From G963668605 sp963793625 (GTDB lineage Bacteria > Acidobacteriota > Terriglobia > Bryobacterales > Bryobacteraceae), in assembly GCA_963793625.1 (NCBI GenBank), contig CAWCAT010000015.1:124001-188000 (forward strand): a stretch of 64,000 bases of DNA, read 5' to 3'. The notes under the pieces were generated by a model, which was not told where the DNA came from, made no database searches, and saw only the letters and a list, made by a program, of their open reading frames with translations. Below are positions 28,989 to 37,252 of the stretch, piece after piece (within the stretch, counting starts at the first letter, position 1; every line of letters begins with the position of its first letter). A program made the position numbers and the translations under genes.

Positions 28989-29005
28989 CCGGAACTCCGT
29001 TAACC
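28989..29005. repeat. Right 17-bp target-site duplication of the insertion element
   Basis: Exact second copy of CCGGAACTCCGTTAACC (27650-27666). It carries the displaced upstream part of the receptor promoter, followed by TTGCGAGAGCG, the native upstream sequence before insertion. Confidence 0.75.
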
Positions 29006-29020
29006 TTGCGAGAGCGTTAA

Positions 29021-29881
29021 CTATGGCATAAGCTGCGGGTCCATGCGCTCCGCCGGCAGTAACTCGGCAGGCACTTCGATTCCCGCCACATGCGCAAGGA
29101 TGGCGTGCAATTGGCGGACACCCTCGGTCAAAGCGGCTGGTCCGGGCTGGAGGATATAGGTGGACTTCACTTCGTAAACATGGCCATTTCGGACGGCACT
29201 GATCGAGTCCCAACCCTGGCGGCTGCAAATCGAATCCTTGCTCACCTTCATGCCGCACCACGATGCGATCACGACCTCCGGATCGCGTTGCACCACGTCA
29301 TCCGGTGTGACGATCCGGTTTTTGCCATCTTGTTGTTCGCGAAGTTCTGGAAAGATCGGCTCGCCACCGGCGACCTCTATCAGCTCCTCTACCCAACGGA
29401 TGCCACTGATCAGCGGATCTTTCCACTCTTCGAAAAAGACACGTGAGCGGGCGGGGAACCGGCTCGCTGAAAGCGCAATGGAATTCAACTCGGTCTGAAG
29501 CCGCGCAACCAGCGCGAGGCCCTTCGCCTCGACCCCTGCGACTCGGGCGAGTGTCAGGATCATTTGAAAGATTTCGGTGATCGAGCGTTGATTGAACACC
29601 AGGACGTTCACGCCACGCGTGATCAATTCGCGCGCAATATCTGCCTGAAGGTTGGAAAAGCCGATTACCAGATCCGGCTTCAGCTCCATGATCTTGTCGA
29701 ACTTCGCCGAGATAAACGCGGAGACTTTCGGCTTCAGCCGAGCCTCGGGCGGACGCGCGGTATAGCCGGACACACCAACGATGCGCTGGTCCTCACCCAA
29801 TAGATAAAGGACTTCGGTTGTCTCCTCAGTCAGGCACACAATGCGCCGCGGGAACTCAGCTATGTCGGAGGAAACGCTCAT
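29021..29881 (-). CDS. Cobalamin-binding-like protein (BtuF/TroA-fold), no signal peptide
   Basis: 286 aa of the helical-backbone metal/cobalamin-binding superfamily: RRIVCLTEETTEVLYLLGE at the start of lobe 1, VGVSGYTARPPEA, ELKPDLVIGFSNLQADIARE, the connecting helix region, VFFEEWKDPLISGIRWVEEL and a second lobe ending in AVRNGHVYEVKSTYILQPGP. This matches BtuF-type proteins that deliver vitamin B12 or iron chelates to ABC importers. There is no leader, and no permease or ATPase beside it, so it may be a cytoplasmic or orphan member. The ATG at 29881 is the only plausible start. The divergent PIG-L gene starts 128 bp away. Confidence 0.8.
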   Translation of the reverse strand: MSVSSDIAEFPRRIVCLTEETTEVLYLLGEDQRIVGVSGYTARPPEARLKPKVSAFISAKFDKIMELKPDLVIGFSNLQADIARELITRGVNVLVFNQRSITEIFQMILTLARVAGVEAKGLALVARLQTELNSIALSASRFPARSRVFFEEWKDPLISGIRWVEELIEVAGGEPIFPELREQQDGKNRIVTPDDVVQRDPEVVIASWCGMKVSKDSICSRQGWDSISAVRNGHVYEVKSTYILQPGPAALTEGVRQLHAILAHVAGIEVPAELLPAERMDPQLMP

Positions 29882-30009
29882 TTAAGAGCGATTGTAGCGT
29901 AGCTCTGTCGGCTGAATTCAATCCGTAAGAAAATTCGGCATTCCACTTGTAGCGTCGCGTTACACTGGATTGTCGCTCGTCCTTCGGACAGCACGAAAGG
30001 AGAATAAGA

Positions 30010-30981
30010 ATGTACAAGCTGATGGGATTCCGGGCTTTCACACTGGCTGCAGTCTGTGGCGTCGGAGCCTTGATTGGAACACCGCTGAGGGACTTGTTTT
30101 CACAGGTGGTCATGGCACAAGCTCGGCCGGTTCAAACGGCTGTTCCCGCGCAGGCGCCGCCAAACGATGGCAAGCTGCGGATCATCATATTTGGCGCGCA
30201 CCCCGATGACGCTGAGTACCGGGGTGCGGGTGTGGCGATGAAGTGGGCGAAGGCCGGTCACCACGTGAAGCTCGTCTCAGCTACCAATGGCGATATCGGG
30301 CACTGGCAGAGTGCGGGCGGGCCACTGGCGCTAAGACGGATAAAAGAGGTGCAGGAGGTGGCGCGCGGGCTCGGCGTCACGACCGAGGTCCTGGACATCC
30401 ACGACGGCGAGATCATGCCGACACTGGAGAACCGGAAAACCTTTACCCGGCTTATTCGGCAATGGAACGCGGACATCGTGATCGCGAATCGGCCCAATGA
30501 CTATCATCCGGATCACCGCTACACATCCATTCTGGTGCAGGATTCGGCGTACATGGTGACCGTGCCGTTCTTTAATCCGGACGTGCCGGCACTGCAGAAG
30601 AACCCGGTATTCATGTACGCATCGGACCGCTTTGAGCGGCCGAACCCGTTCCGTGCGGATGTAGCGGTAGCGATTGACGACGTGATCGAACCAACGCTGG
30701 ATGCGCTGCTCAAGATGGAGTCACAGATCCATGAGGGCGGAGCCAATGGCTATCCCGGAATTTTTCCGGAGGATCCTGCCGGGCGGCAGCGACGCCGGGA
30801 TCAGGTTCGCAAGAGCCACGCGGGGCGCTATGCCGCAAGTGCCAATAATTACCGCGACGCGCTCGTCAAAGCCTACGGCGAGGAGCGCGGGCGGAAGGTC
30901 CGATACGCGCAGGCGTTCGAGATCTGTGAGTACGGCCGGCGGCCTTCGCCGGAGGACCTCAAAAAACTGTTTCCGTTCTAA
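30010..30981 (+). CDS. PIG-L family deacetylase (GlcNAc de-N-acetylase-like), secreted
   Basis: 323 aa. A hydrophobic N-terminal stretch (FTLAAVCGVGALIGTPL) followed by MAQARPVQ suggests export or anchoring. The zinc-dependent deacetylase core shows the family motif AHPDDAEYRGAG (His, Asp, Asp) and the third ligand block YHPDHRYT. Members remove N-acetyl groups from sugar amides such as N-acetylglucosamine conjugates. A strong GAAAGGAG ribosome site precedes the ATG. The APC permease gene follows after 9 bp, so the two are probably co-transcribed. Confidence 0.88.
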   Translation: MYKLMGFRAFTLAAVCGVGALIGTPLRDLFSQVVMAQARPVQTAVPAQAPPNDGKLRIIIFGAHPDDAEYRGAGVAMKWAKAGHHVKLVSATNGDIGHWQSAGGPLALRRIKEVQEVARGLGVTTEVLDIHDGEIMPTLENRKTFTRLIRQWNADIVIANRPNDYHPDHRYTSILVQDSAYMVTVPFFNPDVPALQKNPVFMYASDRFERPNPFRADVAVAIDDVIEPTLDALLKMESQIHEGGANGYPGIFPEDPAGRQRRRDQVRKSHAGRYAASANNYRDALVKAYGEERGRKVRYAQAFEICEYGRRPSPEDLKKLFPF

Positions 30982-30990
30982 ATCCGCCTC

Positions 30991-32361
30991 ATGAACAGCG
31001 AACACGAGCACATCAAAGGGAAGTACGGCCTGCAGCGGGGCTTCGGGTTGCTGCACGCAACCGCTCTGAACATGTGCAACATGGTCGGCGTTGGGCCGTT
31101 CATCACGATCCCGCTAATCATCGCGTCGATGAACGGTCCACAATGCATGGTAGGGTGGCTTCTCGGAACGATTCTGGCCATCTGCGACGGCCTGATCTGG
31201 AGCGAACTGGCCGCCGCCATGCCGGGCTCCGGCGGGACATATGTGTACCTTCGCGAAGCGTTCCAGCGCACGCGCTTGGGCCAACTGCTACCGTTCCTGT
31301 TCATCTGGCAGTTTATCTTCAGCGGTCCTCTGGAGATCGCATCGGGCTACATCGGCTTCGCGCAATATGTGAGCTATTTCTGGCGCTCGATGGGGCCGCT
31401 GCAACACAAACTCGTCGCGCTCGGCGTTGGCGTTCTCGTCGTGGTCATGCTCTACAGGCGCATCACCGCAATCGCGCGCCTGACCGTCGTGCTCTGGACG
31501 GGCATGCTTCTCACTGTCGCGTGGGTCATCGGGAGTGGCGTAATGCATTTCGACCCCAAACTCGCGTTTGACTTCCCGCCCAATTCATTCAACTTCTCCC
31601 TGGGTTTTCTGCTGGGTTTGGGCGGCGCGATGAGGATCGCGATGTACGATTTCCTCGGCTACTACGATGTTTGTTACGTTGGCGGGGAGGTCAGAAATCC
31701 CGAGCGAAACATCCCCCGGGCAATCATCATGTCGGTGATCTTTGTCGCGTTGATCTACTCGGTGATGAATCTCGCCATCATTGGCGTGGTGCCCTGGCGC
31801 GAGGCGATGAAGTCGCCGTACATCGCCGCGGAGTTCATGGAGAGGATCTACGGGGGCTGGGCAGGCACTGCCGTGACGGTCATGATCCTCTGGACGTGCG
31901 TGGCGTCGGTGTTCGCGCTCCTGCTCGGCTATAGCCGCATCCCGTATGCCGCGGCGCTCGACGGTTATTTCTTTCGCTCATTTGCGCGACTGCACCCCAC
32001 CGGTGGCTTTCCACACGTTTCGTTGCTGGTCATCGGCATCATGTCAATGATCGCGTGCCTGCTGCCGCTCGGCTGGGTCATCGACGCTCTGCTCGTCGGC
32101 AGAATCCTAATCCAGTTTGTGGGCCAGATTGCCGCCGTGCAGATACTGCGAACGAGCCGGCCCGATATCGAGCGTCCATTCCGTATCTGGCTCTATCCTC
32201 TGCCGAGCCTAATCGCCCTGGTGGGCTGGACGTTCCTCTTTGTCACGGCCGACTTGCAGTTCATCGTTTTCGGATTAGGAACTCTGCTGGCCGGAGTGGC
32301 GGCTTTTTGGTGCTGGAAGCGCTTCGGAGCGCATGCCGCGGAAACGCAAGAGCGGAGATGA
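30991..32361 (+). CDS. APC-family amino acid/polyamine permease
   Basis: 456-aa inner-membrane transporter with about 12 helices. The first helix block LLHATALNMCNMVGVGPFITIP is the glycine-containing unwound helix 1 of APC carriers, followed by helix 3 with SELAAAMPGSGGTYVYLREAF (the AxMPxSGGxYVY motif) and helix 6 with MYDFLGYYDVCYVGGEVRNP, preceding RNIPRAI. These place it with amino acid antiporters/permeases. Substrate not determinable. It follows the PIG-L gene by 9 bp. A 19-bp piece of this gene (32115-32133) recurs downstream at 32446-32464. Confidence 0.88.
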   Translation: MNSEHEHIKGKYGLQRGFGLLHATALNMCNMVGVGPFITIPLIIASMNGPQCMVGWLLGTILAICDGLIWSELAAAMPGSGGTYVYLREAFQRTRLGQLLPFLFIWQFIFSGPLEIASGYIGFAQYVSYFWRSMGPLQHKLVALGVGVLVVVMLYRRITAIARLTVVLWTGMLLTVAWVIGSGVMHFDPKLAFDFPPNSFNFSLGFLLGLGGAMRIAMYDFLGYYDVCYVGGEVRNPERNIPRAIIMSVIFVALIYSVMNLAIIGVVPWREAMKSPYIAAEFMERIYGGWAGTAVTVMILWTCVASVFALLLGYSRIPYAAALDGYFFRSFARLHPTGGFPHVSLLVIGIMSMIACLLPLGWVIDALLVGRILIQFVGQIAAVQILRTSRPDIERPFRIWLYPLPSLIALVGWTFLFVTADLQFIVFGLGTLLAGVAAFWCWKRFGAHAAETQERR

Positions 32362-32445
32362 ATGAGGTCCGCAATTCATCTCACTGACGGAAGCCGGTCT
32401 GTGAAGCATTAAACCGTCGCAGTTTTAGATACACAGGAATATTTG

Positions 32446-32464
32446 GTTTGTGGGCCAGATTGCC
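32446..32464 (+). repeat. Remnant of a second APC permease copy
   Basis: GTTTGTGGGCCAGATTGCC is identical to 32115-32133 in the permease gene. Directly after it, CTGCCGAGTCTTATCAGCC resembles the permease text CTGCCGAGCCTAATCGCC at about 32199, in the same order but with the intervening 60 bp missing. This looks like the decayed tail of a tandem paralogue. Confidence 0.5.
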
Positions 32465-32672
32465 TTCCGCTGCCGAGTCTTATCAGCCGCCGGAGCCGAC
32501 GGGGGGGCATAAGCGTTTACTTAACAAAATGCCGCCTTCGCTTTCGTTTGGGCGCGTCAACCGTTTTGTGTAAATAGCCAGTCTTTGTTTCGTGTTTTAT
32601 CCCTGGTAAACTGAACGGACCTGAGCGGAGGGTAGGGCTCTGCGGAGACGCAACCCGAGCGCCGACTCAGGG

Positions 32673-32726
32673 GCCGGGATTCCGAGATGGCGAGCGCAGC
32701 TCGCCGCTCGGTCCAGGAATCCTGGC
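32673..32726. repeat. Nested inverted repeat (REP-like hairpin)
   Basis: Outer arms GCCGGGATTCC (32673-32683) and GGAATCCTGGC (32716-32726) pair at 10 of 11 positions; inside them GGCGAG (32689-32694) and CTCGCC (32700-32705) form a second perfect stem with a 5-nt loop. There is no U-tract. It may be a repetitive extragenic palindrome or part of the IS256 element's non-coding end. Confidence 0.5.
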
Positions 32727-32810
32727 GCGAAAGCGATAAATCTCGGGGGTTTGGGGGCAGCGCCACCATCCCGGAAATGTTCTTCTTCCGATTCTTCATG
32801 CTGCGACCAT

Positions 32811-34019
32811 TTACACCATTTCTGCTTTTGGAACCCGGTCACCGAGTAAAATCGCGAAGCGCTGCAAGGCGGCTTTCCAGTTCTGCACCGGCATCGTCCA
32901 TTTCCGCGCGATGTGTTCCAGCGCCAAATATAGCAGTTTGAGGGCGGCGTCCTGGTTCGGGAATGAGCCTCTCGTCTTGATCACTTTACGCAGCGACATG
33001 TTCAGCGACTCGATTGCGTTGGTCGTGTAGATCGCCTTCCGAATGTCAGCCGGGTATCCGAAAAACGGCGTCAGGTGTTCCCAGTTCCGGCGCCACATCT
33101 GGCTGATCGTCGGATACGCCCCATCCCACTGCGCGGCGAATTCATCGAGCCGCTGCTCCGCGTCTTCGACGGTGCTGGCGCAATAGACCGGCTTTCAGAT
33201 CCGCGGCCACGGCCTTGCGCTGAAGTAGCAGCGAGCTCGCCCTGGTGCACATACACAACTGCACCTGCGCCTCCGGAAACACAGTCGCAATCGATTCGGG
33301 AAACCCCTTCAGCCCATCGACGAACGCGACGAAGATGTCGGCAACGCCACGATTCTTCAATTCCGTGAGCACCTGCAGCCAGAATTTCGCTCCTTCGGCC
33401 TGGCCCGTCCACAAGCCCCAGCACTTCTTTGTTGCCCTGCATGTTGACGCCAATCGCCACGTAAATCGCTTTGTTTCTCACATGCCCGGCTTCGCGGATT
33501 TTCACGTACAGAGCATCCAAATACACGATCGGGTAAACGGCATCCAACGGTCGATTCTGCCAATTCTTGACCTCCTCCACACGGCGTCGTGACGTTGGAG
33601 ATCAACGTCGGACTCACCTCGACTTTGTAGATCTCCTCCAGGTGGCCCTGGATCTCGCGCGTGCTCATGCCCCGCGCGTACATCGAGATGATCTTGTCGT
33701 CGAAGCCTGTGAACCGCGTTTGCCCCTTGCCGACGATCTGCGGCTCAAAGGTGCCGCTGCGATCGCGCGGCGTCCCCAGCGGCACTTCTCCGAAATCGCC
33801 CTTCAGCGTTTTGGTAGTCGCGCCGTTGCGCGAGTTGCCGCTGTTATTGCCGGCCGGGTCGTGCTTCTGATAGCCGGGATGCTCGGTCATCTCAGCCTGC
33901 ATGGCGCGCTCCAGCAGCGCTTTGGTCAACTGCTTGAGCAGACCGTTTTCGCCAATGATGTCTTCTGGCTTCTTGTAGTCCGCCAGTAACTTGTCGATGA
34001 GTTTGAGGTCGATTGCCAT
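32811..34019 (-). pseudogene. IS256-family (mutator-type) transposase, several frame breaks
   Basis: About 400 aa when joined, the normal family length. It starts MAIDLKLIDKLLADYKKPED and continues ALLERAMQAEMTEHPGYQKH, NSRNGATTKTLKGDFGEVPL and FDDKIISMYARGMSTREIQG. In later frames come PIVYLDALYVKIREAG (first catalytic Asp), VAFVDGLKGFPESI (second Asp), EDAEQRLDEFAAQWDGAYPT and YTTNAIESLNMSLRK (catalytic Glu), ending at the TAA at 32811-32813. Frame changes fall near 33590, 33400 and 33190. No part of the conserved core is missing, so simple indels explain it. Confidence 0.85.
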
Positions 34020-34287
34020 CGGGTCTCCTTAGTTTGATCCCTTCGATGGCCATTTACACGATCTGTTTTACACCCTCGCGTTTTCGAAAGGCATGGTCAT
34101 TTTCGTTCCGCTGGGATCAGCCGACGATCTGACTCGCGCATCACTGGACTTCGACGGCGTGTATGAATACTTACTTCGCTGCGGCGTACGACCTCTCACA
34201 TAGTTCTGAGATTAAGCTCGATTTCGCGTCATCGCGTATCCCTCCGACCGGCTGCGGCACACTGTTTGGACGCCCCCACACACAACT

Positions 34288-34839
34288 CTAGACCTTCACC
34301 AATCCAGACCGGATTCCGCGAATCACGGCTTCGGTGCGGGTTCCTGCATGGAGCTTACTGAGGATGGAATTTACATGGAATTTCGCCGTGTGCTCGGAGA
34401 TGTTGAGTCGCGCCGCGATCTGTTTGTTGCTTAGTCCTTCCGCGAGCATCTCCAACGCCTCCATCTCTCTCGGCGTCAGCGGCTCGACCTCGGTTTCAAA
34501 AGGTCCGGCATGCATCACCAGCGAGGTGGACTCCGCCGGCAGAGCAATTAGTCCGGCGGACACCGCGTGCAGTGCGGCAACGATCTGTTCGGGCGCCGCC
34601 TCCCGGGAGAGAATCGCGCGCACACCACCTTGGAAAGCGCGTGACGATACGGGACCATCCGTAACAACGACGATGGGCACAGCCCCCGGCGTTTCAGGCG
34701 CGACGGGAAGTTCTTCACGCAGGATGACGTCCGCCTCTAGCGGTGAGTCCACCACGTCAATTCTCTCGTCGCTCTCCAACAAGGATTTGAATCCCGCCCG
34801 GGCAACCGCGGACGACGTCTCAATCCAGACACGAGTCAC
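34288..34839 (-). CDS. LuxR-type regulator with a degenerate receiver domain
   Basis: 183 aa from the GTG at 34839 (GAGAGG five bases upstream). The C-terminal LuxR helix-turn-helix is intact: LTPREMEALEMLAEGLSNKQ, IAARLNISEHTAKFHVNSIL, SKLHAGTRTEAV. The N-terminal part has the length and hydrophobic rhythm of a response-regulator receiver (RVWIETSSAVARAGFKSLLE, VPIVVVTDGP) but lacks the acidic pair, and the phosphorylated Asp position reads ADVILREELP. It therefore probably acts without phosphorylation. The frame stays open upstream to 35061 through intron debris, so the longer start is rejected. GTGA overlaps the end of a destroyed upstream gene. Confidence 0.82.
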   Translation of the reverse strand: MTRVWIETSSAVARAGFKSLLESDERIDVVDSPLEADVILREELPVAPETPGAVPIVVVTDGPVSSRAFQGGVRAILSREAAPEQIVAALHAVSAGLIALPAESTSLVMHAGPFETEVEPLTPREMEALEMLAEGLSNKQIAARLNISEHTAKFHVNSILSKLHAGTRTEAVIRGIRSGLVKV

Positions 34840-34914
34840 GCGGCCTCTCGGTTTGCTGTATCCATGAGCGAAATGGCCACCTCGCGCTCGCGGGTGTGAT
34901 CGCCCCGCATGAAT
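34836..34914 (-). pseudogene. C-terminal stub of a gene destroyed by intron insertion
   Basis: In the frame ending at the TGA 34836-34838 the reverse strand reads RGDHTREREVAISLMDTANR then EAA and stop, with the stop overlapping the GTG of the LuxR-type gene (GTGA). This looks like the tail of a translationally coupled partner gene whose remainder was lost at the junction with the group II intron near 34915. Family not recognised. Confidence 0.4.
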
Positions 34915-34915
34915 C

Positions 34916-35813
34916 GAATTTTTCGCGAATGGGCTTCCGCACTGCGGCCAGTTGGAAGTAACCCCACCAACCTCGCACGTAGCGGCTCCACTCATCGCGC
35001 AGTTCCTCACTGGTGCGATTGCGGCGGCCACTCCACAAGGCGTTTGTCTTTGAGAATCCACCAGTGCGCTTCCAGGTGAGTTTCCAGTTGCGCCGTAGTC
35101 ATCCGATCAATACCCGCCGCCCCCTTATTGCGTTTTACCGCCGCCAGGGCCGACGCATAGTTCTCGTCTGCTACTGCCTGTTCCATCAACGTCTCATACA
35201 TTGCTTTCTGTCGAAAGGTTCGCGAATCCCCGGCATCGTCTCGCCGCATCGGGCTGGACCGCGGTTGCACCGCAGCTCCTTTTGCGCTCCTGGGTTGGCA
35301 ACCGTTGTTGTTGCGCCCAAAATTCGAGTCGCTTATTGCGCCGATTATCCAGTTCCTTCTCTAGCTCCGTTCTTTGGTTCTTCGGCCCTTCGCTCCAGCC
35401 GCGTTACCGGCCTTCGTCGCTAGTACGGCCTCTGCTGACTTCTCTCCCGCTCTCGCGCGAGAGATCTCCCCAGGTAAGGTGCAGAATCTGTGCCCTCGTG
35501 CCGCCTGGCTCTACCTGATGCGTCTTGATGACCTTTGGGCTTCGCTGTTCAGGGCCAGCTTGCCGCCCGCATCCGGCCTCACTGCCAGTTCGTGTTCCTG
35601 CGGTCGAAGGTTTGCCTTCCGCTTCTTTCAGCTTCACCTCACGGTTACGCCTTGCGGTTCGGCTACGGTTGCCGTCATCGGCCCCGATTGGCTCCTTTCA
35701 TCCAATAAGATTCTGCCCATGCTGGGCACACCCCGCAAGCGACCCCGGGGTCGGTTCGAAATCTATCGGACCCAGAACAGCAACGTGTCAAGATTCGGAG
35801 CAGTTCGCCACAC
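34916..35813 (-). mobile_element. Group II intron remnant with deleted reverse transcriptase
   Basis: The intron begins GTGTG at 35813, exactly after the TAA of the upstream glycosidase gene. Its 5' RNA domains run to about 35290, including GATGACGGCAACCGTAGC and the following ACCGCAAGGCGTAACCGTGA (minus strand). The maturase starts MEQAVADENYASALAAVKR and NKGAAGIDRMTTAQLETHLE, then jumps at about 35050 straight to TNALWSGRRNRTSEELRDEW and SRYVRGWWGYFQLA, the C-terminal maturase region, and ends near 34916. The catalytic RT core, domain V/VI and the 3' splice site are gone, so it cannot splice or move. The plus-strand reading at 35374-35817 is only a shadow. Confidence 0.75.
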
Positions 35814-37226
35814 TTAGCTTGCGGCCTTAACGTACAACACCGCGGGTCCCGGGAAGGGCACGAACAGGGTTTGCTTCTGGCCACCCTTTACTGCGCCGCC
35901 GGACACCTTCGTGCCCTCGACCGGGTGCAGCCATTCCGCCTGAAACAACCGCTTCGCGGCTCGCAAATCCAGCTGGACGTCGTCTCCTTCCGGCAGGTAG
36001 ACCAGGTATTCGCTGCCGGGGACCGCCAAACAGAAGCTGGTGGACGCCAGCTCGCCCTGCGGCGTCGCCGCCGCCAGATCCATTTGATCTGCCTGGCGGC
36101 GTGCGTGGCCCATGGCTTTCCGCACGGGTTCCCAAATCCAATGGTCGCGCCGGTTTAAATCGCGGCCCGGGTAGCCCGGGCGCTCGCCCCAGTTCTCACC
36201 AACCACGCGGCCGGGGATGGGGTCCCAGGGGTCCATGAGGATGGGGTTGTGCCCTCGAGTCAGGCTCTTCCAGACCCAGGCAACTGTGCCACCGTGCCCC
36301 CAAAGGTGATCGGTGTCGAGAAGACTTACCTTTTTGCCATCCCAGGCAGGAGGATCCGTTTTGTACGGGCCGTCGCGGTGGCTGGGCGAAATCCAATCCG
36401 CAGGGCTAGCCAGCGTCTCCGCCCACGTCTCGGCGCCGCCCGTGATACCCACCGGATGCCGGACGCCCTTCTCGGCTTCATAGCGGCGCACCAGGTCAAC
36501 AACCCACCAGTCCCAGTCCTTCTGGCCGCCCTCGTTGATCACTTCGTAAAGTACGTTATCCAGGTCCCAGACGGTGTCGACCACCTTGCGGATATAGGCG
36601 GCGTGCATCTCGCGCAGGTCTGCGCGAGAGAGATCAACCGTTCCCGTGCCTGGCTTCTCGGCATCGAAGTGCTGAAGGTTGTTGGCACCGTTGTAAGGAT
36701 GAGCCGGCCACGGGCTATGTTTGCTCCAGGGCTTCTTCCCGCTGAATGACTGAAAGAGCATGACGGCGACGTATATGCCGTGGTCGCGGGCATCTCGCAC
36801 GCGCTCCCGCAGGCGTGCGAAGTAGGCCGGGTTGAACTTCGAAAGGTCGAACTTAAGCCCGCCATCGAGCGCCGCGCCAGGGCCCGTTCGCAGGTATGGC
36901 AGCGGTTCAAACAGGATCTTCTCATCTGTCCATTCCGCCCAGGCAGCCTGTTCCCAGTGCCAAAGTCGCATGAAGTTGTGGTTGTGGGCGAGCATCATGT
37001 CGCGATACTCGGCCCAGTTAAACCGAGTGACAGGCGGCAGCCCGATATCCTGCAGGTTCGCCCAGGTGTGCGAGCCCGTCAGGAAAACCGGCTTACCGGT
37101 GTTGTCCGTAAAGTAACGCGGATTCCTGGGGTGAGAGCGTAGCGCGCCCTGCACGGGACGCCCCTGGGCGTGGCTCACAGCCAGTGCTGCAGCGGTGACG
37201 GATTTTAACATCTCGCGTCGATTCAC
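35814..37226 (-). CDS. Glycoside hydrolase, cellulase/GH5-like TIM barrel (DUF4038-like)
   Basis: 470 aa from the GTG at 37226, chosen because AGGAG stands eight bases upstream and the protein begins with a leader (VNRREMLKSVTAAALAVSHA). The barrel starts NPRYFTDNTGKPVFLTGSHT and continues NFMRLWHWEQAAW, IYVAVMLFQSFSG, VLYEVINEGGQKDWDWW (likely acid/base Glu in INEG) and VSLLDTDHLWGHGG. A C-terminal beta domain (YLVYLPEGDDVQLDLRAAKR) follows. The pattern fits apiosidase/DUF4038 and GH5-like enzymes; the exact family and sugar are unresolved. It follows GH27 by 26 bp on the same strand. A group II intron begins on the base after its stop codon. Confidence 0.8.
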   Translation of the reverse strand: MNRREMLKSVTAAALAVSHAQGRPVQGALRSHPRNPRYFTDNTGKPVFLTGSHTWANLQDIGLPPVTRFNWAEYRDMMLAHNHNFMRLWHWEQAAWAEWTDEKILFEPLPYLRTGPGAALDGGLKFDLSKFNPAYFARLRERVRDARDHGIYVAVMLFQSFSGKKPWSKHSPWPAHPYNGANNLQHFDAEKPGTGTVDLSRADLREMHAAYIRKVVDTVWDLDNVLYEVINEGGQKDWDWWVVDLVRRYEAEKGVRHPVGITGGAETWAETLASPADWISPSHRDGPYKTDPPAWDGKKVSLLDTDHLWGHGGTVAWVWKSLTRGHNPILMDPWDPIPGRVVGENWGERPGYPGRDLNRRDHWIWEPVRKAMGHARRQADQMDLAAATPQGELASTSFCLAVPGSEYLVYLPEGDDVQLDLRAAKRLFQAEWLHPVEGTKVSGGAVKGGQKQTLFVPFPGPAVLYVKAAS

Positions 37227-37252
37227 GTGTATTGCTCCTATCAAATCAAATG

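Larger units (their letters stand above)
32362..32810. other. Gene-free stretch with permease remnant, IS end and nested hairpin
   Basis: No gene can be supported here. It holds a 19-bp exact copy of part of the upstream permease gene (32446-32464) with a second, diverged match after it, a possible left end of the IS256-type element near 32568, and a nested inverted repeat at 32673-32726. Confidence 0.5.
32568..34074 (-). mobile_element. IS256-family element, boundaries tentative
   Basis: The right end reads, inward on the minus strand, GGGTGTAAAACAGATCGTGT then AAATGGCCA, the style of IS256 terminal repeats. A partial match, GTGTAAATAGCCA, stands at 32568-32580 in the correct opposite orientation. 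The element carries one frame-broken transposase gene. I could not find an 8-9 bp target duplication, so the left boundary is uncertain. Confidence 0.5.

Noticed and set aside
32811..32830. ACCATTTACACCATTTCTG as an inner terminal repeat of the IS256 element
   Set aside because: It coincides with the transposase stop codon context and has the wrong orientation relative to the right end; the site at 32568 fits better.
34288..35061. A 257-codon open frame suggesting a longer LuxR-type protein
   Set aside because: The first 74 codons run through group II intron debris and a destroyed gene; the residues lack any domain sense. The GTG at 34839 has a ribosome site and begins the receiver fold.
35374..35817. 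A 147-codon plus-strand frame over the intron
   Set aside because: It is antisense to group II intron RNA domains and to the maturase start; composition reflects RNA structure, not protein.
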